Of a DNA stretch of 64,000 nt, positions 11,590 through 22,971 are shown piece by piece; position 1 is the first letter of the stretch, and every line of letters starts with the position of its first letter. Source of the stretch: Trichobilharzia regenti (lineage: Eukaryota > Platyhelminthes > Trematoda > Strigeidida > Schistosomatidae); assembly GCA_944472135.2 (NCBI GenBank), contig OX235270.1:137593632-137657631 (forward strand), written 5' to 3'. Made by a program: the position numbers and the translations under genes. The notes under the pieces were generated by a model. That model was given only the letters and a program-made list of their open reading frames with translations, was not told where the DNA came from and did not search any database.

Positions 11590-12725
11590 AAAGTTATAAT
11601 TCTGTCTAGACGTTTACAGTCACTATTTTCATTATTACTAATGAATAACTACCCACCAGAATTTATTAAAAAATACATATATAAAGAACCATAGGAAAAA
11701 CCAAGACTAGCAATAAAAGTGACGAAAATAATATCGAATTCAAAACCTCTGTAGCACTCCCGTATAAAGAAGGGAAATCAGAGGCCTTACGTAGAATTCT
11801 CAATAACGCTGGGATTAGGGTGGCATTTAAACCAAACAACTCTGTCAGAGATAAACTTTGTTGGCTTAAGGACTCAAGAAATCCAATTAGGAAAAATAAT
11901 ACGATTTACCAAATACCATGTAATACTGACTGTGAGGGTAATTGCATAGGTCAAACTAGCAGATAAAAGTCAACTAGATAATTGGAACATAAAAATTTAC
12001 CTAGAACTTAAATTATTGACCCTGCTAAGTCAAATTGTTTGGTAAAAACCAACGGTTGGAAACAATTGGTGACATGGCTCAAAGTGATCGTTCTCAATAG
12101 CGCAGATGCGTCCACTCCTTGTGACTTATGACTTCCAATGAAACCGTTTTGTTCTTCGTTATTACCATTCCTTTGTCTCATACCTCTGTTTACTATCCCT
12201 GTTGTGCATTTCTTCTACTTTCTTCTGTTGCTTTGTGTGCTACAAGGAGGGAGTGTGGCGACTTGAACTACCGCACATATGTGCAAAGTTCTATGTCGAA
12301 AATAGACAGACAGACAGCTACGTCAAATAACCTAGTAAAAAGCTCAGCCATTGCATTCACTTGCTCATAATCACCAAAATAGAGGGGGACATAGTGACAG
12401 TATTAAAAGTAATGTAATTAGGCGGAGAGAGAATGAGGTTAATCAGCGAATCTTTGTTGATTGATTCAACACCTCACACATGCAATCGGAATGGCTCAAC
12501 GCCTATACCAGAGATATGGGAAGTGGCAACAAAGTGAAGCTGGAGAGACAGAAGGAAAGAAAATATGTGAAAACGTGTTACTGAATAATTGATATAGTTA
12601 TGAACAATAATTTATGCACGAAACGGCGTGTAGTTGTTAATACTTCATCCCTGTGTGCTTATTAAAATAAACTTATCTAATATGGAATTACATTCTACCA
12701 CAGTACCCAAGTTCTACACATACCA
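11590..12725 (+). mobile_element. Penelope-like element fragment with GIY-YIG region
   Basis: Broken + strand frames read NNYPPEFIKKYI near 11640 and VAFKPNNSVRDKLCWLKD at 11820-11875. The GIY-YIG endonuclease core follows, as NNTIYQIPC and GNCIGQTSR at 11895-11965. After an inserted 250 bp repeat (about 12075-12325) the frame resumes with SSAIAFTCS. The downstream block GGAGAGAGAATGAGGTTAATC onward matches the end of the PLE at 35590-36740. The 3' end near 12720 carries GGAATTACATTCTACCACAG, shared with other PLE tails here. Stops interrupt the domain, so it is dead. It lies in the host gene's last intron. Confidence 0.8.
12090..12330 (+). repeat. Short interspersed repeat of about 250 bp, copy 2, inserted in a PLE
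   Basis: This matches the minus strand of 3865-4140. It interrupts the PLE between its GIY-YIG core and the SSAIA motif that is contiguous in the related PLE at 36028-35753. That shows a secondary insertion rather than part of the PLE. Confidence 0.65.
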
Positions 12726-13507
12726 TTACACTTTCATTATTTAGTTAGCTGTAGTGGGGGATGCGTACATTCCAACTGGTTCAATTGTAAAGTCAAACTT
12801 TCCGAATTTGACTTCCTCACTTAATTTCAGTGCCTTTATTTAAACTGGAGGTTTAGACTTAACCCCTAATAATTGTTTAACACCATATATATATATATAT
12901 ATGTATATATAGAATTATTTGTTTTTGTTCTGTCAAAATGGTTATTTTTCATTGATAGTTATTATGATCATATGGATGACCCCGACTAGTGTTTTTTATT
13001 CTAACGAACTAACCCAGATAGAGTGTGGTAAGCGAAACGAAAGGGGACGGGGTGGGGGCGAATGAAATAAAAATAGAGTATACCATAAGCAGTTAGTTAT
13101 ATTTGACCTCTTTCTTCTATTTATATAATGTCACTTCCGAATTTTCAGTCTTTCGTCGTATGATATCTTATGAATGAGAAAAAAAATTCACTCCTGTAAG
13201 CGTGAAATTAACAACTTCCTAATTCCATGAAGCAAAAAAATGTAGTTAGTTAGTTAGTTCATCAGTCATGTGAACCGGTTTTTGAAAAAAAAACTTTTGT
13301 ATGCTATTGTTGTTTTTGCTTAATTCATGAATGATTTGTTTATTTTTTTTGTTTGTTTATTATTATTGTTTATTATGTTTATGTGTCTAATATGTTTTTG
13401 CATGAAAAGTGAGTGATTATATATATATATGCATTTCTTATCAGTTTATAATTCTCAGTTTCATACATCTTTCCTCGTTTTCTTCCTCTATATTTTCTTT
13501 CTTTCAG

Positions 13508-13896
13508 CTCGTCTATGTACTTCAGTGAAAAATACATCTAGTGAAAATGATGACAATTTCACTAGTGTAAACGATTGCAGTTATTTGAATGAACTTAACT
13601 GCAATTATTTGGTAAATAATAATAATAATCGTTGTAGTGGATCTAATAGTAGTCACTTGTTTACTGAACCATCAACACTTTATGATGACTATTCATCTGT
13701 TAACAATAGTACTACTAATAGTCATGATGATAAACATTTTTCAGATGGAGATTATCACTTTGACTGTTATGATCAATCTTATTGTTATAACTACTGTCAA
13801 CAGAACCCACAACAACACCATCAACAATTCACATTAGGACAACAACAATATCCTACTTTTGGTGGTGGTTTTATGAACAGAACAGTGATATACTGA
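13508..13896 (+). CDS. Host gene, last coding exon
   Basis: The acceptor is TTCTTTCTTTCAG|CT, and the two entering bases complete the codon begun at 11046. Coding starts RLCTSVKNTSSENDDN, passes an Asn run (NNNNN), a Tyr/Cys cluster (DCYDQSYCYNYCQQ) and a Gln/His stretch (QQNPQQHHQQ), and stops after GFMNRTVIY with TGA at 13894-13896. Together the four exons give 540 residues plus stop. The whole visible protein is low in complexity and its DNA-binding or catalytic domain, if any, must lie upstream. The function is unknown to me. Confidence 0.75.
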
Positions 13897-14455
13897 CTGA
13901 ATGATAGGTAAAGAAGTAATATCGTCAATTGTAGTGAGGAGTCATGTAGTCTGTTACCGTTGCACCCTGTCTATTCTCCCTCTCTCTCTCTCTCTGTCGC
14001 TCTGCACATTTATTTTCTTTTGATGATCACTTGTTCTCTACCGGTTTCTATTTTTGCAAATAAATAGAACACTGATTTCATGGAGTTTATCTTTCACTGA
14101 CATTTCAGTTCCTATCTTCTATATGTGAGACAACGAAATAAATTAGTCATTTTTTCTCACTTATTTACTTATGTAGTAATCATAGTGTTTTTTTGTGTGT
14201 GTTTGTCTGTTTGTTGTTGTTGTTTTTTAATGTCTGATTAAATTGATAGATTGATTCATTGCCATACTTACTGTTCTTGAAACGAAGGCCATAAAGTAAC
14301 AAAGAGAATAACAAAGATAACTTTATTTGGTTTAATTTTATTCGCTGTTATTTGTGTTTTCCCTCCCCTCTTTGTTTTTGTTTTGTTTACTTATTTAATT
14401 TTTTTTTGTACTGTGATTAAAATAATTTATTTTGTGATAGATAAAAATAAATAAA
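13897..14455 (+). other. Probable 3' UTR of the host gene
   Basis: T-rich sequence follows the stop. AATAAA signals occur at 14059-14064 and, twice overlapping, at 14446-14455. Which is used cannot be seen. A (CT)n run lies at about 13976-13996. Confidence 0.5.
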
Positions 14456-15599
14456 CAAAATCATGTTTTCTGTAAAGAAGTACAGATTAGAAAAATGCAT
14501 GAATGGAACTCAAAAGGCATGCCAACAAACTATTTCCCAATATATATATATATATACTCTCGCCTTGTTATTCTCATCGTCATTGTTCCCCACTTATCTA
14601 CGTCATCTCTCCTAGCTTAGTTGTCTTTCATCCCTTTTTTTGTTGTACTCATTGTGTAGTCATTGTCAACCGCTTTTAACTGATGAAAATGCCTGCCTAC
14701 TCTACATTTGATTTAGTCCACCTGTCCATCTGTAGTGTTTTTTTTTCATTTCTTTCTCCTGGTGCTAAAAGCATTTCCTCCGGTTGCATACTCTACTCTA
14801 AAATTTTAGGCATTATGTTATCCGTGTTACTTCTGTCTTGGTTTCTCTTGTCTACCAATTTCTTTTGAAACGCTTTTACTATCATTTTAGCTTTTTTTTT
14901 TAGTAGGCAACAAATCCTTTTTTTTGTTCAGTAGAAATGATTGCTATTTTGTATTCCTTAGAAAAGTTTAACTTGCCCACTAAGATTCTTGCAAATACTC
15001 CCTCTACTTTGTACTTTTTTTGCCCGAAAAACGAAGATATTTTGAGTCCCCTTTGATTTTAATCATTCACAGGAAGAATTTCCCAATTCGAACAATGGCT
15101 ATGCTAAATTTGTCCTAGAGAGAGACTTATTGATGATTATAGTTGTTATTTTGCTTCTTTTTTGTCACTTAATTCTCCTGGTGCTTTTCATTCTGATGTG
15201 TGCATGTTGTATGTGTGTGTGTGTGTGTGTGTGCTGTTAATGTTTTACGTCTATTCCCCGAATTTTGTATTTGCTATTATTGTTATTGCTTCCTCTTCGC
15301 CCACATGTGCGTGCGTGATAAGTGATTGGATTCATCTAAAGATATCTTACTGCTGTGTATCTTTCTCTCACCATTTCTTGATAAATCAATTTATTAGATG
15401 ATTTGTCTTATCTCTTGTCAATAATCTTAAACACTATGAAAATGAACAAATGAAAATAGGAAAGATGCTACACTGCGGCTTACATCGATGACGAAATTCA
15501 AATATGACCTTGTGCGACAGAAATACTTATCATATGATTAACAATAAAGATCTATTCATTGATCAGTAGCGTTAATGATTATATACTGATCATATCTGT
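14456..15599. other. Intergenic, no gene seen
   Basis: T-rich low-complexity DNA with a short (AT)n at about 14541-14556 and (TG)n at about 15211-15231. Small open frames here have no recognisable content. Confidence 0.5.
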
Positions 15600-15645
15600 T
15601 ACTATGGTTATGAATGGTTAAATTGCGTTCGAAACGCCATCCAGT
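15600..15645 (+). repeat. PLE-type terminal motif
   Basis: GGTTATGAATG, a short loop, then CGTTCGAAACGCC form a stem (GAATG with CGTTC) directly followed by GAAACG. The same layout, with a different stem, occurs at the ends of the PLE remnants at 16413-16453 and 35686-35728. Treated as a worn PLE end. Confidence 0.5.
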
Positions 15646-15740
15646 GAATAAAACCGTTTCACTATGTGATATATCGAATTAGTGAATTAAAACAGAACAG
15701 TCAAAGCTTATCGTAGGTGGCTTCTATAGTTTAGAACAAC

Positions 15741-15790
15741 ACATTTAAGCGAACAATATTGTTTTCAATTAGATTTCATCAGGCCTAACT
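15741..15790 (-). ncRNA. Possible hammerhead ribozyme fold (weak stem II)
   Basis: On the minus strand the core CTGATGA (15782-15776) is followed by a 3 bp stem II (AAT/ATT, loop CTA) and GAAA (15766-15763). A self-complementary stem III comes next (ACAA, TA, TTGT), then TC (15752-15751). Stem I pairs TTAGGC (15788-15783) with GCTTAA (15750-15745), 6 bp with one G-U. All invariant core bases are present, but stem II is only three A-U pairs. It could be a chance match or a decayed ribozyme from a nearby PLE-like end. Confidence 0.35.
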
Positions 15791-16299
15791 CTAATATATA
15801 TAAGTCTAAAGGATAATACGATGGTGAATTTAAATTGTGCAATTAGCCATAATAGTAGTGATGATAATATTTATAATAGTAATAATAATCATAATGGTCT
15901 TATCAATAATAAGGATGAAAAAATGAGGCAATCTGTGATAACATGAACAATGAAAAACAGCATGATTAAACAAACAAATGTTCAGGTAGAAGTAGTTGAT
16001 AATGGCTAAGAAAATCAAACGAAGTAATTAAGTAATGCTGGATTGTAAGGGAAGTAAATGAAGCACGTTTTTAATGGAGATGTGATAAGACTAAGGGATG
16101 ATAAGAGAGGGGTTGAAAATATAAGTAAGCGGTGGTGTAGAAGTCTTTAGTTTGTTATGTCTTAATAAGCCAAGGGAGGGATAATGACTGTACGAACTTC
16201 TTTTGAATACATAGTTTAGGTTTAATAGTTCTAATGCCTATCGCCTCAGCTGTGTGCAGTAGACGAATACGAAGTCTATTAGAAAGATTCGGTGGGATA

Positions 16300-16480
16300 C
16301 GATGAATTATTGATATAAGAATAAAACTTGTGCACTGTGGTAGAGTGTAATTCCACTATGGGTAAATTTTGTTTTGATAAAGTCTCAGTGTTATACATTA
16401 GCCTTTACTGATGACGTTTCGAGCACAATTTATTGCTCATAATCATATCAAGGTACTCACACTAGGAAGTTATGGCATAG
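16300..16480 (-). repeat. PLE 3' tail fragment
   Basis: The minus strand carries CTCGAAACGTCATCAG, GAGACTTTATCAAAAC and GTGGAATTACACTCTACCAC. The same blocks occur at 35600-35745 attached to a PLE coding region and at 57118-57360. It is a solitary tail with no coding part. Confidence 0.75.
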
Positions 16481-18735
16481 TGGAGTCAGTTAACAAGAGG
16501 CTTTCTATTTCAAAAAAAGTAGATTGCTCGAATATTCACCTTCCAGTCCAATCCAAGATACAGACACATACGCTTGACTTTAGTCACAATTCTTAAACCA
16601 GTTGAGGCATTTTTCTTAGAACACAATTACTTCGTTTATATATGGTTGTTAACTAAGAATGCTTTCATAACAAACTCATCCCTCGCTCGCTGACAATTAG
16701 TAGTAATAATTGCTTTTTTTTCCAAACAGTATTTTGGTACAAATATGGAAATTTCAACATCTGAATTGAAAACAACCAGTTTTTTCCTCCAAGAGTGCCG
16801 AACTGTGACCACTTCTATACATAGGTACCAGTATGGTCTTACTCCAGTTTCAGAACGGAACAATAGGCTCTGTTTAACTGCTTTTTTTAAATTCACTTGT
16901 TACACTAAAATCCTATAATTAATTTAATCCATACAAGTAATACGTTTCCATTAAGAGACACTGCCAAAAGCATTGGGTTAGTTAAGCGATTTGTCCAATT
17001 CAAATGGGAAATATGATGCCTCATAAATGGTCCCCAGTTTCAAGATAGAAATAGAATTTGCTGATAGTTTTACATGTTTAGAAAGTTACAACAGTCGCCA
17101 ACAACCAATTATTCGTGTAATATTAACGTAGATATAGCGAACTCATCTGAGATTGATCAGCTTGTATAATCTGTAGCACCCACAGGATAAGTCACACCGC
17201 CTTTTAGCAGGGCGTGTGTTGTGCACTAGTTGTGCGTATTAAAATTAAAACCACAGCGATAGTTCCTTGAGTGTTTATGCTTACGTAACATCGTCTATGT
17301 TTGATGGGGCCACAAAGTGTTAGGTTAGAAAAGTAAGTCAGTTAGTGAGGTTGTAGAAAAACTTCAGTGTTGCGAATTTTAAAAGAAAGCAATAAGTGCT
17401 GGGATTTATCTGCTAAGAAATAAAATGACCTTTTATCCTGTAAACGTATACGTTCGTAAGTTTGCAATCTCATGTCAACTGATATTACGTAACATTTGCA
17501 AGCTGTGCACAGGTGATGAGAAGCCGATGAAATAAATGATCGTACCGTCATATTCTGCATAAATTGTCTTTCGTGCTTTGTTATCACTCTTTCAATATGT
17601 TATATGTCTCATAAGGAAACTAATGTGCACGAATCTTTAAACGAAGTTTCTGCTCAGAAAGCTTCATTAAGAAAAAGCTCATGCAAATTTTCAATAAATG
17701 AGACGTGAAATGCTAGCACATCTGTAAATCGAAAATGTTTTAGAAGTAGTAATTTGATAAGTACAAGCGCTTCAAATCATATAAGACATCTTGTACCAAC
17801 AGAAAGATGATATCGCTAAAATTCGGAAATTCCGAAAGCAAACGGCGCTGACAAACAACAAAATATCCTTTTTTCAGAATGAAACAAATCTTTCGAGACA
17901 ATCAACTAGAGCGTGTGTCGTGTAAATGAGGTTGTCCAATGCGATTCGTGTGGTATCTCGTTTGATAACAAAACAACTGGCGTCTCCTAAAACAGACTTC
18001 AAAGGATAACCCATTCAGCTTATAAACAAAGTAAAAGGCTGATGAATATTCAACTCAGTAATACTCGCAAGCCAGTTTAAAAACAATAATATGGTCAGTG
18101 GCAATAGAATCTTGACTGTCCGTAATTCACCAGGGAAGCGATGTAGAATTAACCAAACACAATTCTGCTACCCTGTTATGAGAAAATACTCTCAAAAAAT
18201 ATGCCCACTGAAAACACATCCTAGACAGACGTTGTAACACCTGCTTTAAGATATCCAAACTTTGATGGGGAATATCAATAAACACCCTAGGCATTCTAGA
18301 TAGCTAACAAGTAAACGATAACTAGTGGCAGTCATGAATATTAAATACGCAAATTGTGACATGTACTGAAAAATTACGGTGATACATATTAACGAATTAT
18401 GAATTATTATTGTTAGTTTTAATATCAAATTGGAACTTATAAGATGGTCAAAAGTTGGTGAACTTTTCTGGTGTCAAAATGTTATTTCTATTTCGAACAT
18501 AAGTTATTTATTCCATGAAAATCATGATTTTCTGCTTTTTTTAATTATGCTGTTCTCTAATTTAGTATTTGTAGTATTTAATCTTCAGAAGTGCTTAATT
18601 TCATTTCGCTATCTCGAGTATGTACGTCAATTGAATAATTTTCTTTCATGCTAATGATTAATGGCTTTATTTTATCATCACGTGTATCATATATTTCATT
18701 TCTGTCTGACTTTGTTATTTTTAACAAACCATTAC

Positions 18736-18770
<35 letters not shown>

Positions 18771-19393
18771 TGAGTGTTGTGTAGTATCAGATAGCTAACA
18801 GCTAACAAAATCCTTTCACCCCATTTATTGTTTTCATTGACGCTTATCATCATAAGAATGTATTTAGAAATATGGAGAATTTATACCGCTGAACCCATAT
18901 CAAAAAATTTCATATCTAAAGTTGTTACGACTATGGTATTTGTCTTCTCTACCTATCTCAGTCAATAATGAATACAGTACACTTTGAAATCTTTACAAAT
19001 TAATTATCACAGCATACTTCATCGATATAATCAGGTCATAAGAGATTAATGGGTAATAACACATCTGTAACTGTGATACAGTCTTGACTCTTAATACTCC
19101 ATCATCTACGATAATTCAGGACAAAATGGACAATTTTTCTACTACACTGGTTTCTTCTCTTCTACCCATATTCACACATTTAGGCGAAATTTTTACGCAG
19201 AAGACGAATGTTAAATACAGAAATGCAGAAATTTTAATGTAAGATTTGATATCATACAAATGTTCAGCAAGTTCATAATACCACCTTGAAGATTTACAAA
19301 AGTAATTAATTCTTTAGCCTAGCGATATATTTAACAATCAACTTGTGTAGATGAACATTTATATAACATATGCTGTCTCCTATTTTCATCACC

Positions 19394-19449
<56 letters not shown>

Positions 19450-20519
19450 TTTAGGATGTCGTTTGAAAAGGCAGTAAAAGATTTTCAATTAAATCTATCA
19501 TCTCAGAAGACAAAATCACATCAACATCATCCACCTGAGCTGCTAATCTCCTCCATTATTTCAAAGATTTTTATTACGTTCATAGTTATAGATATCCGTC
19601 AGTATAGGTGTGGAACAACTAACATTCCTTTATATTTAATTAGCCCTGCATTGTATTATAGTGATGGTTCTTCCTCATGATTTTGGAACTCTTCAAAACT
19701 TATTTGGTTACTTTACTTACTGGTGTCATAGATCTACTTAGGACTTGCATAGTCTGCTAACTATTGTTTGAAAATCGATTACCTCGAAAAATGAAGTCAT
19801 ACAGGAATTCAGCATGTTTTCTTAAGCAATTGCGAAGCCCAAGAGAATGCCTGATAACTGGTTCCCATAAATGTCTTATATCAGATTCTTGTGAGCCACA
19901 GTCTACAACAATGTTGCGCCACACAGGCTATTGATCACATAATATACTCGCTTTATAGGTTTTTCTCAACTTACTTTGGACTAGGCAACTGGACTGGTTG
20001 CATTTTTGTGACTAACTGGGATGTTTAGTAAATCGCTGGGATTTTTCATACCTTAATAAACATAATTTCTATCCTCAGGTGTTGAAAGTACATTACAGTT
20101 TTATGTGGATCCTTTTATTACTTCTGCAATTCCTGTTGTTCATTTCTCAATTGTGAGGAAATTCATCTGCGATTCTTTATAGTTTTATGTAAACATGGAA
20201 TTTACGGTTCAGTTACATTTGACTGCTAATATGAGAGTAGAACTTGAAGACGGTGGTTAACTTTGATCCCATGTTAGTTTATTTATTTGATGTAGCACAT
20301 TGATTCAGGATTACTTGATGGCTGACATCATGAACACAAAGACTGACTACTTTTCTATTTTCAGATGTTACTACGGTATCCTGTTCTTTCGAAGTGGACG
20401 TTGTACTGCAAAACGCACTTACTGTAAAAAAAACACAATTAAACGTGTACTGCATTTTTACTACTGACTGAGAATTAGTAGTTCGTAAATCTCTGAAAAA
20501 GTAGTCTGCATTTGTATAG
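16481..20519. other. Intergenic DNA with AT microsatellites
   Basis: No credible gene. (TA)n runs lie at about 18738-18769 and 19397-19446, the latter about 50 bases. Open frames over them encode Ile-Tyr repeats and are not genes. Confidence 0.55.
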
Positions 20520-20760
20520 TAGTTCGTCTGTAGCACGGCGGCAGAGTGCTCTCCGAGCATGCATGTGGTCCGAGGTTCTGTCCCCTGCCGACGCACTCAT
20601 TTACCTTGCTAAGCCAGTAGTAAGACTGGTAAGGAGGGAAATTTGGGCATGAGGCTAGCAATTCACATCCTGTAAAAATAACCAACACTGCTACAGAAAC
20701 TTCAAGCCTCTAGCTTAAAGCCTTATGTTTCACTGGGAACGTAAAGGAATAAAAAAATTA
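20520..20760 (+). mobile_element. tRNA-like SINE, copy 2
   Basis: The head AGCACGGCGGCAGAGTG with B-box-like GAGGTTCTGTCCCC is followed by a body matching the minus strand of 1540-1690 (AAGCCTCTAGCTTAAAGCC). The tail GCCTTATGTTTCACTGGGAA ends in AAAGGAATAAAAAAA. Full length is about 240 bp. The tail resembles the RTE 3' end. Confidence 0.7.
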
Positions 20761-21472
20761 GTATATTCTATAAAGGTGAATAAATATTTTTCACATTTAC
20801 GTGAATTTGGAGTTAGCATTCTTCAGTTAAACATTTAGACCTGTTTCCAAATTCTACTGAAACTATACTCAAATGTAAAATATCCACACTTATTATTTAC
20901 AATCTATGATTTCGGTAAAAATAGTTTCCGACGCAATTCTTTTAATTATAATATGACCAAAATTAAAACTTTCTATATAATAAATAACTGTATTTCCTCA
21001 CAGATAATCAACGACTAAAAATTGAAGTAGATAATTGTTCCGAATGTCTCTTACAGGCTGTGTGGTGAAACCGTTGAATTGTTGGCTTAGAAGTTTAGAA
21101 AGAAAATAAATGAGGTAGTATGGAAAATGAGGAAGGGATGAATATTTATAATTGTTAAAATTCATTTTCATACTCACTTACATCAGTTTATAGTTAGAGA
21201 ACACTAGTCATTTGATTTATTAACATTTTGTAAGGAACTCACTCACCAACTTTTACATCTTGTTAGCACAAAGATCTATTATGATACATTTCATTGAAAG
21301 ACTGTACATACACCACAGAAAGACAATACAGTCTTCGAACAGAAGTCAAAAGAGACAAATTAATTAAGTTGATACTGACAAGGCATTTGTCTGCTTATTC
21401 CACGTATCATCCGATCACCAAAAAAATGGGCACATGCTCTAAGAGAAGTAGGTACCAAGTACAAACACCTAT

Positions 21473-21559
21473 TGTAAATGAATGTGAACATTGAACGTTG
21501 ATGCACTACCCTTGGTCGCCATTGGCGGGCAACTTGACGGCGCGAATGATTCAATCTTA
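21473..21559 (+). mobile_element. BEL-A 5' LTR, left piece
   Basis: TGTAAATGAATGTGAACATT starts here and again at 32594. It also resembles the starts of the BEL LTRs at 42919 and 59750 (TGTCAATGTAGTTGAAGATT). The LTR is cut at 21559 by the Gypsy element and appears to continue at 27382. Inference from repeat placement and resemblance. Confidence 0.55.
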
Positions 21560-21804
21560 TGTAATGCAATAGAAACCACTATAATGCCACGAAACAAGTT
21601 TCTTTTTCTTCTTTTTCAGAAAGAAACGCTGATGTGGCTTCACTGGAACAAGAGGAAGACCGTTTACCTAAACTTGTTATTAACGATGGTAATTAGCTTG
21701 TACGCCGGTTAATTCAGGCCTGGCTTGGTTCGAATAAACGTCTCTTCCTCGCCTTCTTTGTCTTCTTCCTTCGTCAGTTGTGGCTGTGGTCTGTGCGTGT
21801 TACA
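21560..21804 (+). repeat. Gypsy 5' LTR
   Basis: Starts TGTAATGCAATAG and ends GTGCGTGTTACA. It includes a candidate polyadenylation signal AATAAA near 21735. The matching copy is at 27137-27381. Confidence 0.92.
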
Positions 21805-21905
21805 TTGGTGCTGGAGGTGTTTCATCTACACAAAGACATGGCAAATCAACCTGAAGATGTGCTTCCAAGTTGTTCCCGGAGGAGTGTGCCTAGACACTGC
21901 CAAGC

Positions 21906-22570
21906 GTGCCGCCACTTCATCCCCCACCTATGCTGCAACTTTCATCAGACTTCCCACGTTGGAAGAAACGCATGCAGGCGTACCTCGACATTGCTCCAGT
22001 GGGCCACCACTTCATCCACGTCCTCAACAGCTTATCCGAGGACGCCTTCGCTCGCGCAGACGCCGCCGGTTTCAGCAGCGCTAACTCTATGCTCGTCATT
22101 TGGGAGATCCTCGACCAGTGCTTTGACTTGAGGCAGGGCTCGCAACACACCATGCTCAAAATCTACTCCCGTTGACAACTACCAGGAGAGAGTTTCCTGG
22201 ACTATGTCCACCCCTTCCAGCTACTAGCAGCTGGCCTTGACTGTCACAAGGACCTCACCAGCCGAGACCAGGCAGTGTGCACACGCTTTGTCGAGGGAAT
22301 GATGCCCGGAGAACTGCGCACACACCTTTGACGTCAGCTCCCAACCAGCACAGTCGAGTTACAGCGAATCATCCTTCGTTTCATGGACTCGGAGACTGAA
22401 TTCGCGCCTACACCAAGAAGCTCTATATGTTCACTGCTAACAGCATCCATGGCAGCCGCCCTGACCGTTCCAGAAGCCAACGGCGTCCAAATGGGGATGC
22501 TACGCGTCGATGTTACTTCTGTTAGCGTTTCGGGAAGAAGGCCCACAAGTGCGGGCACAACCACCAGCCC
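21906..22570 (+). pseudogene. Gypsy gag
   Basis: Frame from 21906 has PRWKKRMQAYL and LSEDAFARADAAGF, a capsid-like region of Gypsy gag, then a TGA at 22173. The same frame continues ESFLDYVHPFQLLAAGL to a TGA at 22329-22331. A knuckle-like cysteine cluster (CYFC, then KKAHKCGHN) lies at 22511-22555 in another frame, with a TAG at 22523. The product would package element RNA. It cannot be made from this copy. Confidence 0.75.
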
Positions 22571-22619
22571 GAACCGCAGTAAGTCCCCTGTTTTCAATCT
22601 GTCTACATACTCTTGTACA

Positions 22620-22930
22620 CAGCAACCTTTGATGTTATGGGGACATATTAATGGCGTACCCTCTAAAGTACTTTTAGATACTGGTGCGTCGGTTTTCTCT
22701 CGTAAACGCTGCCTTCCTTCGACGCTTGCCCCAATACTCACCCCCAGTAACCACGCATAATATCTTGACAACGGCTAACGGCGCTAAATTTGAAGCTCGA
22801 TCTGCTGCAGATCTACAGCTGCGCCTTGGAGACCTAAATAAGCACTTTCGGTTTCTTGACTATGCTCAGATAACATGAGACCTCATCCTAGGAGTAGACT
22901 TCCTGACGTCCCACTGAACCCTTATAGATA
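22620..22930 (+). pseudogene. Gypsy retropepsin-type protease
   Basis: GVPSKVLLDTGAS at 22650-22692 has the aspartic protease active-site triad DTG. The frame shifts after it, and the second half reads DLILGVDFL after a TGA at 22876-22878, with another TGA at 22915-22917. The role would be polyprotein processing. Confidence 0.75.
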
Positions 22931-22971
22931 TTGCGAGTTCTCGAGTCACAGTCGATTCTGTTCATAATTCC

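Noticed and set aside
19306..19680. Frames with Ile-Tyr repeats on both strands
   Set aside because: They are translations of an (AT)n microsatellite. The same holds for the frames at 10334 and 18578.
20524..20600. Real tRNA gene
   Set aside because: A and B boxes are tRNA-like, but no cloverleaf with matching acceptor stem is evident and the sequence recurs with a common body and tail, so SINE is preferred. The same applies at 1690-1785 and 40110-40195.
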